Shown: positions 1 through 8,293, counted from the stretch's first letter. The stretch is 27,158 nt of DNA from JBAPRR01 sp049281195 (GCA_049281195.1 JBAPRR010000291.1:1-27158); one strand, 5' to 3'. Numbers and translations: made by a program. The notes: generated by a model not told the origin, from the letters alone.

Positions 1-63
1 GTCGGAAGACCCGTAGGGGGGGTCATCGACTGATTCTTCGTAGTCCTGGTCGGCGAATGCCAT
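1..63 (-). CDS. Partial N-terminus of an unidentified protein, cut by the window start
   Basis: An ATG on the minus strand at 63 opens a frame that stays open to the window edge, giving 21 residues that begin MAFADQDYEESV and are notably acidic. It lies 57 bases downstream of the crotonase stop and in the same direction, so it could be the next gene of that transcript. There is no clear Shine-Dalgarno before the ATG (the bases just upstream read CTATCTTTCTACTC). The visible part is too short to assign a family. It is kept because the frame is open, the direction matches the upstream gene, and no other gene occupies this edge. Confidence 0.4.
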   Translation of the reverse strand, partial: MAFADQDYEESVDDPPYGSSD

Positions 64-120
64 GAGTAGAAAGATAGTGAGAGGGTGCGACACTCACTGG
101 AAGTCGCGGATTCGGTAACT

Positions 121-960
121 CTAGAACCCCTTGAATTCCGGGCTTCTCCGCTCGGCGAACGCCTTCATCCCCTCCGCTGAGTCCACAGTCCCCACCGTCA
201 GCTCCTGAGCCCAGGCCTCTTCGTCGAACGCGGTCTTACGGTCCGACTCGAGCGAGCGGTTGATCAGCCACTTGGCCAGGCTGATCGCCTTGGTCGGCGC
301 CTTAGCCAGCCGACCTGCCCACTCGCCAGCGGCGTCGGTGAGCGCGGAGCGTTCCACTACCCGGTTCACCAGTCCTATGGAAAGGGCGTCGGCAGCTGAC
401 AGGTCGTCGCCGAAGAAGATCAATTCCTTCGCCTTCTGGGGCCCGATCAGGCGGGGCAGCAGGTAGGCGCCGCCTCCGTCAGGGGCGATGCCGCGGCGGA
501 CGAAGACCTCGATGAAGCGGGCGGTGTCGGCCGCAATGACCAGGTCGCACGCGAAGGCGAGGTGGGCTCCGATGCCGGCGGCGGTGCCGTTGACTGCGGC
601 GATGACCGGCTTCTCGCAGTCGAGAACCGCCGAGATCAGGCGTTGCGCGCCGAGGCGGATCATCCGAGAGGTGTCGCCCATCACCCGATCGGGTGCGCCT
701 TCGGGTTTGGGGGCCGCGGGTGCATGGCTCGCCCGGAGGTCGGCTCCCGTGCAGAACCCGTCGCCGGTGGCGGTCAGCACGACGACGCGGACGTTCAGAT
801 CGCGCGACGCGGAGTCGAGAAGGCTGATGACCCGCTCGCGCTGATCGCCGGTCATGGCGTTTCTGACCTCGGGCCTGTTGAGGGTGATCCACGAGACCCC
901 GTCGGAGACCTCATGGATCACCTGCTCTTCGATCGTCGCCCCATCTGCTGCGTCCGGCAC
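121..960 (-). CDS. Enoyl-CoA hydratase/isomerase (crotonase) family protein
   Basis: This is a crotonase-fold acyl-CoA enzyme, probably hydrating or isomerising an enoyl-CoA in a beta-oxidation-like pathway in the cytoplasm. Family signatures are visible in order: an N-terminal strand with ITLNRPEVRNAM, the oxyanion-hole segment GDGFCTGADL, and the second oxyanion-hole segment around KPVIAAVNGTAAGIGAHLA. The C-terminal part has the usual EGMKAFAERRSPEFKG ending. The frame extends upstream to a TTG at 1029 and an ATG at 1017. The GTG at 960 is preferred because GAGGAGG sits 5 bases before it, giving 279 residues, a normal length for the family. It is transcribed divergently from the CoA-transferase at 1081. 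The substrate cannot be read from the sequence. Confidence 0.9.
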   Translation of the reverse strand: MPDAADGATIEEQVIHEVSDGVSWITLNRPEVRNAMTGDQRERVISLLDSASRDLNVRVVVLTATGDGFCTGADLRASHAPAAPKPEGAPDRVMGDTSRMIRLGAQRLISAVLDCEKPVIAAVNGTAAGIGAHLAFACDLVIAADTARFIEVFVRRGIAPDGGGAYLLPRLIGPQKAKELIFFGDDLSAADALSIGLVNRVVERSALTDAAGEWAGRLAKAPTKAISLAKWLINRSLESDRKTAFDEEAWAQELTVGTVDSAEGMKAFAERRSPEFKGF

Positions 961-1031
961 GTAGTCCTCCTCGGGTACACCGCTAGTCCGCCGCCCGTCT
1001 GCGGCGATCAACGGCATCAGAAACCGCAAGA

Positions 1032-1061
1032 GTGCTAGTCCGATGACGCGCCGGACGTCAA
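1032..1061 (-). promoter_or_regulatory. Candidate crotonase promoter (divergent)
   Basis: On the minus strand TTGACG (plus 1056-1061) lies 18 bases before TAGCAC (plus 1032-1037), a good -35 with a mediocre -10. It would drive the crotonase with a leader of about 65 bases. It overlaps the promoter of the oppositely oriented CoA-transferase. Confidence 0.3.
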
Positions 1062-1072
1062 CGCCGCATAAT
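1043..1072 (+). promoter_or_regulatory. Candidate promoter for a leaderless CoA-transferase mRNA
   Basis: ATGACG (1043-1048) and CATAAT (1067-1072) are 18 bases apart. CATAAT ends 8 bases before the GTG start at 1081, which has no Shine-Dalgarno, so transcription would begin at or next to the start codon. The -35 is half of an inverted repeat TGACG-N7-CGTCA (1044-1060) whose other half is the -35 of the divergent promoter. Confidence 0.4.
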
Positions 1073-1080
1073 GTCCGGCC

Positions 1081-3507
1081 GTGACGAGCCGATCCGACAC
1101 GCTTTTAGAAGGCCTCAAAGTTCTCGATCTCTCCGGCGAGCCCGCGGCCATGACGGGACGGATCCTCGCCGATCTGGGCGCCCAGGTCATACGGGTCGAA
1201 GGCCCCGGTGGCGATCACCTTCGCCAGGTGCCACCGTTCGACTCGAGCGGTGCGTCACTGCGGTTTGCGGTGTGGAACGTGGGCGAGCAGCTGCTCGGGG
1301 TGGATGGCCCCGAAGACGAACGGCTCACGCAGCTTGTCGCGGCGGCCGATGTCGTCATCGACACGCCCGGATGGCCCGGAACCCTTCACCTCGATCCGGC
1401 CATAGCGCCGCACACGGTTTGGGTTTCTGTTTCGTCCTTCGGGACGGTTGGTCCGCGATCTCGATGGAGGGCGAGCGACCTCGGGGTCATGGCTTCGACC
1501 GCCAACATGTACTGCACCGGCGATCCCGATCGTGCGCCCATCCGCTGCACGGAACCGACCGCGTGGGCTCACACCGGACCGGAAGCGGCAATGGCCGTTC
1601 TCACCGCGGTCGCTTCTGGACGTCCGCAATTCGTGGACGTGTCCGCGCAAGAAGTTGTGATGATCGCCTCAATGGGTCACGTAGCGCGCTCCACCCGTAC
1701 CGGCAACAAGGGCAAGCGCTCCGGGGCGAACATCGGGGTCACCCGTGAGATCTGGCCGTGCGCGGACGGGTTCGTGTCGTTCGGCCTGCGCGGTGGCAAG
1801 GCGCGCGTCGCCAACATGCAGACCATCACGAGATTGGTCGAAGAAGACGGGATCGATGCGCCGGCATTGAGCGGCCGGGACTGGACGACATACGACCACA
1901 CAAAGTTGAGTGCTGAGGAGCTCCAAGACATCTCGGCTCCGGTGGCCACTTATTTCGAGCGTCACGGAATGGCCGAGCTGTATGAGATCGCTGTCGAGAC
2001 GAATCTGATGCTCGCTCCTGCCAACTCGCCGAAGGAGCTCGTCGAATCGAGACAGCTCGAGTCGCGCGACTTCTTCACGGAGGTCGACGGGATCGGCCTC
2101 ATACCGCGGACATTCCTGCATGTGACCAGTCCCGACGATGTTGTTGCACAGCCGGGCGCCCGGCCTTTGGGACTGGCTGCCACCGTGACGACGGGCACGG
2201 CAACGGCAGGTACCGCGGCGCCGGCCAGAGTCCGGACGCCAGTATTCGTGAACGGGCCCAAGACCGACTACGGCAACGGCTCGAGCGAGGGCGCGGGCGA
2301 GCCGGGGGCGGCGGCATGGGCGGAGACGACCATCGTCGAAGTGGGAACCGGCGCCGCAGGCCCGATCGCGGTGCGCTACTTCGCGGAGCACGGAGCCAGG
2401 GTCATACGGATCGAGTCCAAGATCCGGCCGGATTTTTTGCGCACCTACGGCTCGAACGGCCCCTTCGGACTCGAAGGCTCGGACATGTTCGACTCGCTCA
2501 ACGTGGGGAAGCTCGGCATAACTCTCAACCTCAAGCATCCCGACGGAGTGGCCATCGCGAAGAAGCTCGTCGCGGTCTCCGACGCAGTCGCCGAGAACTA
2601 CGCCCCGCGGGCGATGAAGGGACTCGGCCTCGACTACGCGTCGCTGGTCAAAGACAAGCGCGATCTCGTGATGATCAGCTCGTGCCTGCAGGGGCAGACC
2701 GGCCCGCACCGTGATTACCCGGGATTCGGGGGGCAGGGTTCCGCGCTCGGCGGCTACAACATCCTCACCGGGTGGCCGGACCGAGAGCCGATCGGTCCTT
2801 ACGGGACCATCACCGACTCTCTGGCACCGCGATTCGTGGCCACCGCCCTCGCCGCCGGCCTTCTCTACCACCGGCGCACCGGCAAGGGTGTCTACCTCGA
2901 CGTGAGCCAGGTGGAAGCAGCCGTGTACAGCTTGTCGCCCTGGATCGCCGATTTTTCGGCGAACAACAACATCTACGTGAGGCAGGGGAACCGCTCTGTG
3001 CGGTTCGCTCCGCACGGCGCCTTCCCGTGCGCGGGCGAGGATCGTTGGGTGGCGATCGCATGCTCGGACGACGGGGACTGGTCGAAGTTGGCCGGGGTGT
3101 TCGGGATCGATGGTGCGGATGCCGGTCTGTACGGCTCATTCGGTTCGCGCCAGGAGTCCGCCGACGAGGTCGAGAAGATGATCTCGGCATGGACATCCGA
3201 GCGCGAGGCCGGGGACGTAGCCAGTGCGCTGCAACAGGTGGGAGTCGAGGCGGTGCCCGTGTCCGACCTCGCTGACGCATTCGATGACGAACAGCTCAGG
3301 CATCGTGGTCACTTCGTGAAGCTCGTCCATCCTCTTACGGGCGAGTGTTTCTACGAGCGAAACGGATTCCGCCTGTCCGACGCGGAAGCGGGATATTCGC
3401 GGACGAGTCCATTGTTGGGCGAGCACAACGAGTATGTGCTCGGGGAGATTCTCGGTGTGGGTTCCGCAGAGATGAAGCGACTGTCCGAAGAGGGCGTCCT
3501 CGAATAG
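1081..3507 (+). CDS. Tandem two-domain CaiB/BaiF (family III) CoA-transferase
   Basis: Family III CoA-transferases move CoA between carboxylic acids through an aspartyl-CoA thioester; the family also includes racemases such as alpha-methylacyl-CoA racemase. This 808-residue protein is about twice the usual length and has two CaiB-like halves. The N-half starts LKVLDLSGEPAAMTGRILADLGAQVIRVE. The C-half (from about residue 415) repeats the pattern with VEVGTGAAGPIAVRYFAEHGARVIRIE and DSLNVGKLGITLNLKHPDG. The C-half carries the expected catalytic aspartate region, TDSLAPRFVATALAAG with Asp579, followed by RRTGKGVYLDVSQVEA. The matching N-half region (EPTAWAHTGPEAAMAV, then VDVSAQE) appears to lack that aspartate. 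A Gly/Ala/Thr-rich linker joins the halves. The start is GTG at 1081, probably leaderless. Natural acids and acceptor are unknown. Confidence 0.92.
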   Translation: MTSRSDTLLEGLKVLDLSGEPAAMTGRILADLGAQVIRVEGPGGDHLRQVPPFDSSGASLRFAVWNVGEQLLGVDGPEDERLTQLVAAADVVIDTPGWPGTLHLDPAIAPHTVWVSVSSFGTVGPRSRWRASDLGVMASTANMYCTGDPDRAPIRCTEPTAWAHTGPEAAMAVLTAVASGRPQFVDVSAQEVVMIASMGHVARSTRTGNKGKRSGANIGVTREIWPCADGFVSFGLRGGKARVANMQTITRLVEEDGIDAPALSGRDWTTYDHTKLSAEELQDISAPVATYFERHGMAELYEIAVETNLMLAPANSPKELVESRQLESRDFFTEVDGIGLIPRTFLHVTSPDDVVAQPGARPLGLAATVTTGTATAGTAAPARVRTPVFVNGPKTDYGNGSSEGAGEPGAAAWAETTIVEVGTGAAGPIAVRYFAEHGARVIRIESKIRPDFLRTYGSNGPFGLEGSDMFDSLNVGKLGITLNLKHPDGVAIAKKLVAVSDAVAENYAPRAMKGLGLDYASLVKDKRDLVMISSCLQGQTGPHRDYPGFGGQGSALGGYNILTGWPDREPIGPYGTITDSLAPRFVATALAAGLLYHRRTGKGVYLDVSQVEAAVYSLSPWIADFSANNNIYVRQGNRSVRFAPHGAFPCAGEDRWVAIACSDDGDWSKLAGVFGIDGADAGLYGSFGSRQESADEVEKMISAWTSEREAGDVASALQQVGVEAVPVSDLADAFDDEQLRHRGHFVKLVHPLTGECFYERNGFRLSDAEAGYSRTSPLLGEHNEYVLGEILGVGSAEMKRLSEEGVLE

Positions 3508-3517
3508 GGCTGGGGGT

Positions 3518-4549
3518 TTAGTCGGCCGCGGGTCCAGGCAGCAGTGGGCCTGGCAACACGGGCGACATTCCGCCCACATTTCTGAGCAGATCGTTCAGGT
3601 GGGTGCAGGACTTGACGCTGAACAACACCGTGGGGACGGTCTTCGACAGATCCGCCAGCAAAGTCCCGGACAGCGCGTGTACCTCGGGGGCGGCGAGAGG
3701 ACACTCCTGCATCGGGAGAACCCTCGGATCTGCGACAACTGATTCGAGGAGCAACCCATCCGGTGTCATGGACAGACGCCCGGAAACCGCGTATTCGTGA
3801 AGCACGACCTCGGCGGATAAGTCGGGATCCATAACCGTGTCGCGGAACATCGCCCAGACGGACGCGGTCTGACCGCTCTCGTCGAATGTCACATCAACCA
3901 ACCGCTTGCGGCGCATCCAGTCGTCTGCGAGCGCGGGGATGTGATGCCAGCTGTCGGTGTCATCAGTCGTCAGGTCCGGGGCTGGGGGACAGTCCTGTAC
4001 CGGCACTCCGCGTCCCGCCGCGATGCTGACCGTCGCGGAGCCGTCCGCCCTCCAACCGGAGCAGATGTCGGTCATGTGGATCAACACACCCGGCGGTGTG
4101 AGGTCGGCGGGGTTCTCGCCGAGACGGCGCGCTATGCGTAACGACGAGTATCCGGAGATGAGAGCCGCCGCGGGGAGATCTTCCATCAACTGACGTACCA
4201 GGGAAGCCTCGGGCCCAACAGGTGCCACCCCGTCAAGAGATCTCCTGAAGCCGCTTCCGACCCTCTGGCCGATCATCTGTTGAGTCCACGGCGACTCCGG
4301 ACGGACCTCCAAGCTCAGAAGAACGCGGGCGGAGTCGAACCTGGCCTTTACCTCAGCTTGGCGAAGGACGGTCGGCGCAACGCCGGCACTCCCCGCGCGG
4401 AGGTCGCGGGCGGCTCCGTCGAGCATGAGCTGGTGTCCCGGCGCGCCCCAGGCGGCGGGCGGACCGATGTCGACATGCATCGTGCGCCTCAATGTTCCCG
4501 GCTGAAGGGCGGGAACGGCGACAAGCGGATTGGCGAGGATCTCGGTCAT
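3518..4549 (-). CDS. DUF2889-family protein
   Basis: This 343-residue cytoplasmic protein has no signal peptide or membrane segment. Its C-terminal third carries features I associate with DUF2889: a strand-rich region with VLPMQECPLAAPEVHALSG, then SVKSCTHLNDLLRNV (CTHLNDLLR at about 315-323). Members of this family are often found beside acyl-CoA and lipid catabolism genes, but the biochemical role is not known to me. It follows the thioesterase gene with a 30-base spacer in the same direction, so the two are very likely co-transcribed. No Shine-Dalgarno precedes the ATG at 4549, suggesting translation coupled to the upstream gene. It converges on the CoA-transferase with 10 bases between the stop codons. 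The family call is from motif recall and is moderately sure. Confidence 0.75.
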   Translation of the reverse strand: MTEILANPLVAVPALQPGTLRRTMHVDIGPPAAWGAPGHQLMLDGAARDLRAGSAGVAPTVLRQAEVKARFDSARVLLSLEVRPESPWTQQMIGQRVGSGFRRSLDGVAPVGPEASLVRQLMEDLPAAALISGYSSLRIARRLGENPADLTPPGVLIHMTDICSGWRADGSATVSIAAGRGVPVQDCPPAPDLTTDDTDSWHHIPALADDWMRRKRLVDVTFDESGQTASVWAMFRDTVMDPDLSAEVVLHEYAVSGRLSMTPDGLLLESVVADPRVLPMQECPLAAPEVHALSGTLLADLSKTVPTVLFSVKSCTHLNDLLRNVGGMSPVLPGPLLPGPAAD

Positions 4550-4579
4550 TGTTCAGCGGTCAAGGTTCAGGGCCACGAT

Positions 4580-5458
4580 TCAGCGGTTCATGTAGGTGAA
4601 GAGCATCATCTGCGTTGCGTACGCGATCAGTGTGCCGTCTTCTGACCACAAGGTGGTCTGCGCCGACGCCCAACCGTCGTCGGCCCAACGCGCCCTGTCG
4701 TGGGCCAGGATCCATTCGGTGGTCGCCGGTTCGAACAGGTGAACGGTCAGATCAGCGCTCGGGGCGAAATACGGCTCACGATTGGGTCCCAGGTATTCGC
4801 CGATGGAGCCCGGCATGCGGTCGGCGAGTGTCAACACGGCGAGGGGATCGAGTGCGCCATCTTTGCTACGGGGGGCGTCGATGAAACGAAGCCAGGTCCC
4901 CGTGTCGGATCCGGTGGGGACGTAGTCCTCCCATGACGGGTGACCAAGAGCCGACCGGCCTTCCACCCGTTCCCAGAATGGGAACTGGACGAAATGGACG
5001 GTGTAGTCCTCCGGCACCCCCTCGCCATAGGCGGGACAATCCAGAGGGCGTGCCACCTCGGGCGGAGACACATCGACGAACGTCGGGCCTTTGCGCAGTC
5101 CTCCGAACACCGCGAGCGTCGTCGTTCCCGCGGGCTCTCCTGCGTTTTTGACGGTGGTGACCATCTGGGTCGCGGACCTGCCCGAGCGGAGAACCGTCAC
5201 ATCTATGTCGAGCTCACCCGCGGCCACCTGGCCCGCGAATACCGAGGTACACGTGCGCAGCTGCTGCAACGGGTCGCCCAGCTCGGCCATGGCCGCTCTC
5301 AGCCCGAAGGAGACGATGATCCCTCCCTGCGGCACGGCCACCAGGTCCCAGCCGTGATCGAGGGTGGCCCGGTAACGGCCCGGGCCGACGCGCTCTACGA
5401 CGATGTCCTCTGCAAATGTGCCGCCCACTCCGACGAGGTTGTTCGGTCTCACGTGCAC
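4580..5458 (-). CDS. Acyl-CoA thioesterase-like protein, double hotdog (TesB-like)
   Basis: The protein (about 292 residues) resembles the thioesterase-like superfamily that hydrolyses acyl-CoA to free acid and CoA. The N-terminal hotdog contains HGWDLVAVPQGGIIVSFGLRAA, the family's glycine turn and long helix, and ends near TTLAVFGG. The C-terminal hotdog has LDPLAVLTLADRMPGSIGEYLG, then PSADLTVHLFEP and SEDGTLIAYATQMMLF. The Asp in SADLTV and the Gln in ATQMML fit the Asp and Gln of the TesB-type active site, by eye alignment only. Start choice is uncertain: GTG at 5458, 5452 or 5428, none with a clear Shine-Dalgarno. It is the first gene of a pair with DUF2889 and is divergent from the thiolase homologue at 5539. 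Confidence 0.85.
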   Translation of the reverse strand: MHVRPNNLVGVGGTFAEDIVVERVGPGRYRATLDHGWDLVAVPQGGIIVSFGLRAAMAELGDPLQQLRTCTSVFAGQVAAGELDIDVTVLRSGRSATQMVTTVKNAGEPAGTTTLAVFGGLRKGPTFVDVSPPEVARPLDCPAYGEGVPEDYTVHFVQFPFWERVEGRSALGHPSWEDYVPTGSDTGTWLRFIDAPRSKDGALDPLAVLTLADRMPGSIGEYLGPNREPYFAPSADLTVHLFEPATTEWILAHDRARWADDGWASAQTTLWSEDGTLIAYATQMMLFTYMNR

Positions 5459-5463
5459 TGGTC

Positions 5464-5478
5464 AAACCGCGCCGGTTT
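5464..5478. promoter_or_regulatory. Inverted repeat AAACCG-CGC-CGGTTT between divergent genes
   Basis: A perfect 6-bp inverted repeat with a 3-base centre lies just upstream of the thioesterase start and about 60 bases before the thiolase homologue. Position and size suit an operator for a dimeric repressor serving both directions. No protein that would bind it is encoded in the window. Confidence 0.35.
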
Positions 5479-5538
5479 TCGTCGGAAACGGGGCGCACGG
5501 TACCGTCTCGGCCGGCGGGACCAAGAAGGGAGCTCGAG

Positions 5539-6690
5539 ATGGGCCGGAAAGTGGCGATCGTGGGGGCAGCCCTGTCCGACTGCGGTCGTGTGGACGACAA
5601 GACGGCGTACCAACTGCACCATCAGGCCACCAACCGGGCCCTTGCCGACGCCGGCATCTCCCGCGACGAGGTCGACGGCTTCATGTCCCACGGGACCGGG
5701 GCCCTGCCGCCGATAGAGCTCGCCGAATATCTCGGTATGGCGTCACACGTGAACTACATCGACTCCACCGGGGTGGGCGGGTCCTGCTGGGAGATGTTCC
5801 TGGAACATGCGGTGGCCGCCATCTCCGAGGGCCGGATCGAGGTGGCACTCCTCTCTTACGGATCGACCTCGCGAGCCGATCTCAAGCGCCGGACCCGCAG
5901 TGCCAACCTGTTCTTCGGGAACAAAGGCCCCGCGCAATTCGACGCGCCGTTCGGCCACACGCTGATCGCCAAGCACGCCATGTCGGCCCGGCGCCACATG
6001 CACGAGTTCGGTACAACGATCGAGCAGCTCGCGGAGATCTCCGTATCGGCGAGGTACAACGCCGGGCTCAACCCGCTCGCCTACTACAGGGACCCCATCA
6101 CCATCGAAGACGTGCAGTCCTCGCGCATGATCGCCGATCCGTTCACCAAGCTCCACTGCTGCATCAGATCCGACGGTGGTGGCGCGATCGTCCTGACGAG
6201 CGAGGAGCGTGCCAGGGACTGCAAGAGCAAGCCCGTCTGGGTGCTCGGCGCCGGAGAGGCGATCTCGCATACCACCATGAGCGAGTGGACCGACTTTACG
6301 GAATCGCCGTGCGTCCGTTCGGCGCGCAAAGCCTTCGGTCAGGCCGGCGTCACTCCGGAGGACATCGACGTCGTCCAGGTCTACGACTCGTTCACCCTGA
6401 CGGTTCTGCTCACGCTGGAAGGTCTGGGCTTCTGCAAGAAGGGTGAAGGCGGGCCGTTCGTCGAAGGTGGGACTTTGCGGGTGGGCGGAGCACTGCCGAC
6501 CAACACCGACGGCGGGGGACTTTCCTCGTGCCAACCCGGAATGCGCGGCATCTTCTTATTAGTGGAAGCTGCCAAGCAGCTGCGCGGTGAATGCGACGAG
6601 CGTCAGGTACCGAATGCGAAGCTGGCGGCGGTCAACGCCACCGGCGGATGGATCTCCTCCACCGGCACCGTGATTCTCGGAAGCGACTGA
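5539..6690 (+). CDS. Thiolase-superfamily protein, lipid-transfer/SCP-x thiolase type
   Basis: This 383-residue protein has the thiolase fold layout: VAIVGAALSDCGR at the N-terminus, GISRDEVDGFMSHGTG, a nucleophile-elbow region GVGGSCWEMFLEHAVAAI with Cys83, and a C-terminal half with VTPEDIDVVQVYDSFTLTVLLTLEGLGF. The two C-terminal motifs of a classical thiolase are altered: NTDGGGLSSCQPG stands where GHPxGA is expected, and NATGGWISSTG replaces the CxGGGxG cysteine. This matches the lipid-transfer/Ltp branch, where members can be thiolases or retro-aldolases acting on acyl-CoA. Such proteins often pair with a DUF35 OB-fold partner; none is encoded here. ATG at 5539 is chosen because GAAGGGAG precedes it; the open frame extends upstream to 5416. 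It converges on the aldehyde dehydrogenase with a 5-base gap. Confidence 0.88.
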   Translation: MGRKVAIVGAALSDCGRVDDKTAYQLHHQATNRALADAGISRDEVDGFMSHGTGALPPIELAEYLGMASHVNYIDSTGVGGSCWEMFLEHAVAAISEGRIEVALLSYGSTSRADLKRRTRSANLFFGNKGPAQFDAPFGHTLIAKHAMSARRHMHEFGTTIEQLAEISVSARYNAGLNPLAYYRDPITIEDVQSSRMIADPFTKLHCCIRSDGGGAIVLTSEERARDCKSKPVWVLGAGEAISHTTMSEWTDFTESPCVRSARKAFGQAGVTPEDIDVVQVYDSFTLTVLLTLEGLGFCKKGEGGPFVEGGTLRVGGALPTNTDGGGLSSCQPGMRGIFLLVEAAKQLRGECDERQVPNAKLAAVNATGGWISSTGTVILGSD

Positions 6691-6695
6691 AACCC

Positions 6696-8204
6696 TTACG
6701 CCTGGGCTACGGGGTACGCGAGCGCCTTGATCTCGAGGTACTCCTCAAAGCCCTGACGGCCGTTCTCGCGACCGACCCCACTTTGGCCATATCCGCCGAA
6801 AGGAACATCGGGAGAGTTCCAGAACCCGCCGTTCACCATCACGGTTCCGGCGCGCAGGCGCCTGGCCACCACGTTCGCGCGCTCCAGCGTCCCACCGGTT
6901 ACCGCGGCAGAGAGTCCGTACATGGTCCCGTTCGCAATACGCACGGCCTCATCGATGTCGTCGTACGGGATCACGCACAGAACCGGGCCGAATATCTCTT
7001 CTTGAGCGATGGTCGCGTGCGGATTGACGTCCCCGAAGAGAGTGGGCTCCACGAAGTAGCCCTTCGGCAGGTGAGATGGAACGCCGCCACCTCTCACCAC
7101 CGTGGCACCCTCCTCGCGGCCTTTCGCGATGTACCCGAGAACCCGCTCGCGTTGGCGCGCGTTGATCAGCGGTCCCTGCAGATTGGAGGAGTCCCACGGG
7201 TCTCCGTAGGTGGCACTGCCCATCATTGCGTCGGCCTGCTCCAGCCACTCGGCATATCTCGAACGTGGCAGAAGCAGGCGTGTGGCGATGGCGCATCCCT
7301 GTCCGGAGTGCGTGCAGACGCCGAGAGCGCTCACCCCGATCGCCATGCTCGCGTCCTCGACGTCATCGAGAACGATGTTGGCCGACTTCCCACCGAGCTC
7401 CAAGAAAACCTTCTTCACGGTCGCCGATGCACTGGCCATGATCCTGCGACCCGTGACCGTGGACCCTGTGAACGTGATCATGTCGACACGCGGGTCGCTC
7501 GTGAGGACTTCCCCCACCAGGTGATCGGACGCCGCAACGACGTTCACGACGCCGGGGGGGATATCCGTCTGCTCCGCGATTATGCGGCCGAGCACGGTGG
7601 CCGACCAGGGTGTGTCGGGAGCAGGCTTCAATACGACCGTGTTTCCGGCCGCCAATGCCGGTCCGAGCTTCGCCAGGTTGAGATTGAGGGGGAAGTTCCA
7701 TGGGGTGATGGCCCCGACCACGCCCACGGGCTCGCGCACCACAACGCGCCGCTGGGCCTGCCCGAAAACGTCGCGATCGGGGAGAACCTCCTCGTACTCA
7801 TAAGTCTCCGGCTTGTCGATCCAGTAGGCGAGATCCTCGAGGGGAAGGTCCACCTGGTTCATGTAGGTGAGCGAGATCGGGGAACCGACCTCGGCCACGG
7901 TGATCTGCCGGAGCTCTTCTAAGTTCTCCACCAGCGCCGCGTGCAATTGGCCGAGGCATCTGGAGCGCAGTTGTCGGTTGGTGGCCCAGTCGGTGTCGTC
8001 GAAAGCCCGGCGAGCTGCCGCGATGGCCAGATCCATGTCGACAGCTGTTGCGTCGGCCGTTACCCCGAGCACCTCTTCCGTGGTCGGATCGATGTTGTCG
8101 AAGGTCCCCCCTTCTGAGGCCTCGACCAGCTTCCCGTCAATCAACAGGCGCCGTTCCCCCTCGACCACAGGATGGTTCACCGCGCCCTCCGAATCGTCTG
8201 TCAC
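6696..8204 (-). CDS. NAD(P)-dependent aldehyde dehydrogenase
   Basis: This is a full-length member of the aldehyde dehydrogenase superfamily, oxidising an aldehyde to a carboxylate in the cytoplasm. Visible landmarks, numbered from the upstream ATG at 8216, are TPWNFPLN at 171-178, VVLKPAPDTP with Lys197 for cofactor, FTGSTVTGRRI at 249-259, the general-base Glu273 in LELGGKSAN, and the nucleophile Cys308 in HSGQGCAIATR. Later come EEIFGPVL and the C-terminal FGGYGQSGVGRENGRQGFEEYLEIK. The ATG at 8216 has no Shine-Dalgarno, while GGAGG lies 5 bases before the GTG at 8204, so 8204 is preferred. It is divergent from the amidohydrolase, and a perfect palindrome (8294-8311) lies between them. Substrate is unknown. 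Confidence 0.93.
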   Translation of the reverse strand: MTDDSEGAVNHPVVEGERRLLIDGKLVEASEGGTFDNIDPTTEEVLGVTADATAVDMDLAIAAARRAFDDTDWATNRQLRSRCLGQLHAALVENLEELRQITVAEVGSPISLTYMNQVDLPLEDLAYWIDKPETYEYEEVLPDRDVFGQAQRRVVVREPVGVVGAITPWNFPLNLNLAKLGPALAAGNTVVLKPAPDTPWSATVLGRIIAEQTDIPPGVVNVVAASDHLVGEVLTSDPRVDMITFTGSTVTGRRIMASASATVKKVFLELGGKSANIVLDDVEDASMAIGVSALGVCTHSGQGCAIATRLLLPRSRYAEWLEQADAMMGSATYGDPWDSSNLQGPLINARQRERVLGYIAKGREEGATVVRGGGVPSHLPKGYFVEPTLFGDVNPHATIAQEEIFGPVLCVIPYDDIDEAVRIANGTMYGLSAAVTGGTLERANVVARRLRAGTVMVNGGFWNSPDVPFGGYGQSGVGRENGRQGFEEYLEIKALAYPVAQA

Positions 8205-8293
8205 CTGGACCTCCATGAGGGGATTGCGGGTGCTTTCCGATCGAACAGATGTCCCGCTCGCGGAGCATCCTATGGGTGCCGGACGTGCCTGTG

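Noticed and set aside
76..98. Inverted repeat AGTGAG...CTCACT downstream of the crotonase, as a terminator
   Set aside because: Only a 6-bp A/T-containing stem with an 11-base loop and no proper T-run.
1669..3015. Long minus-strand open frame (448 codons) opposite the CoA-transferase
   Set aside because: Lies fully antisense to a gene with clear family motifs and has Arg/His-rich, low-motif content typical of shadow frames in GC-rich DNA.
4552..4587. Direct repeat TTCAGCGGT (4552-4560 and 4579-4587) around the thioesterase-DUF2889 junction
   Set aside because: Nine bases, only two copies, one across a stop codon; probably chance.
5403..6446. Plus-strand open frame of 347 codons overlapping the thiolase homologue
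   Set aside because: Out-of-frame shadow of the thiolase homologue, rich in Arg, Gly and Pro.
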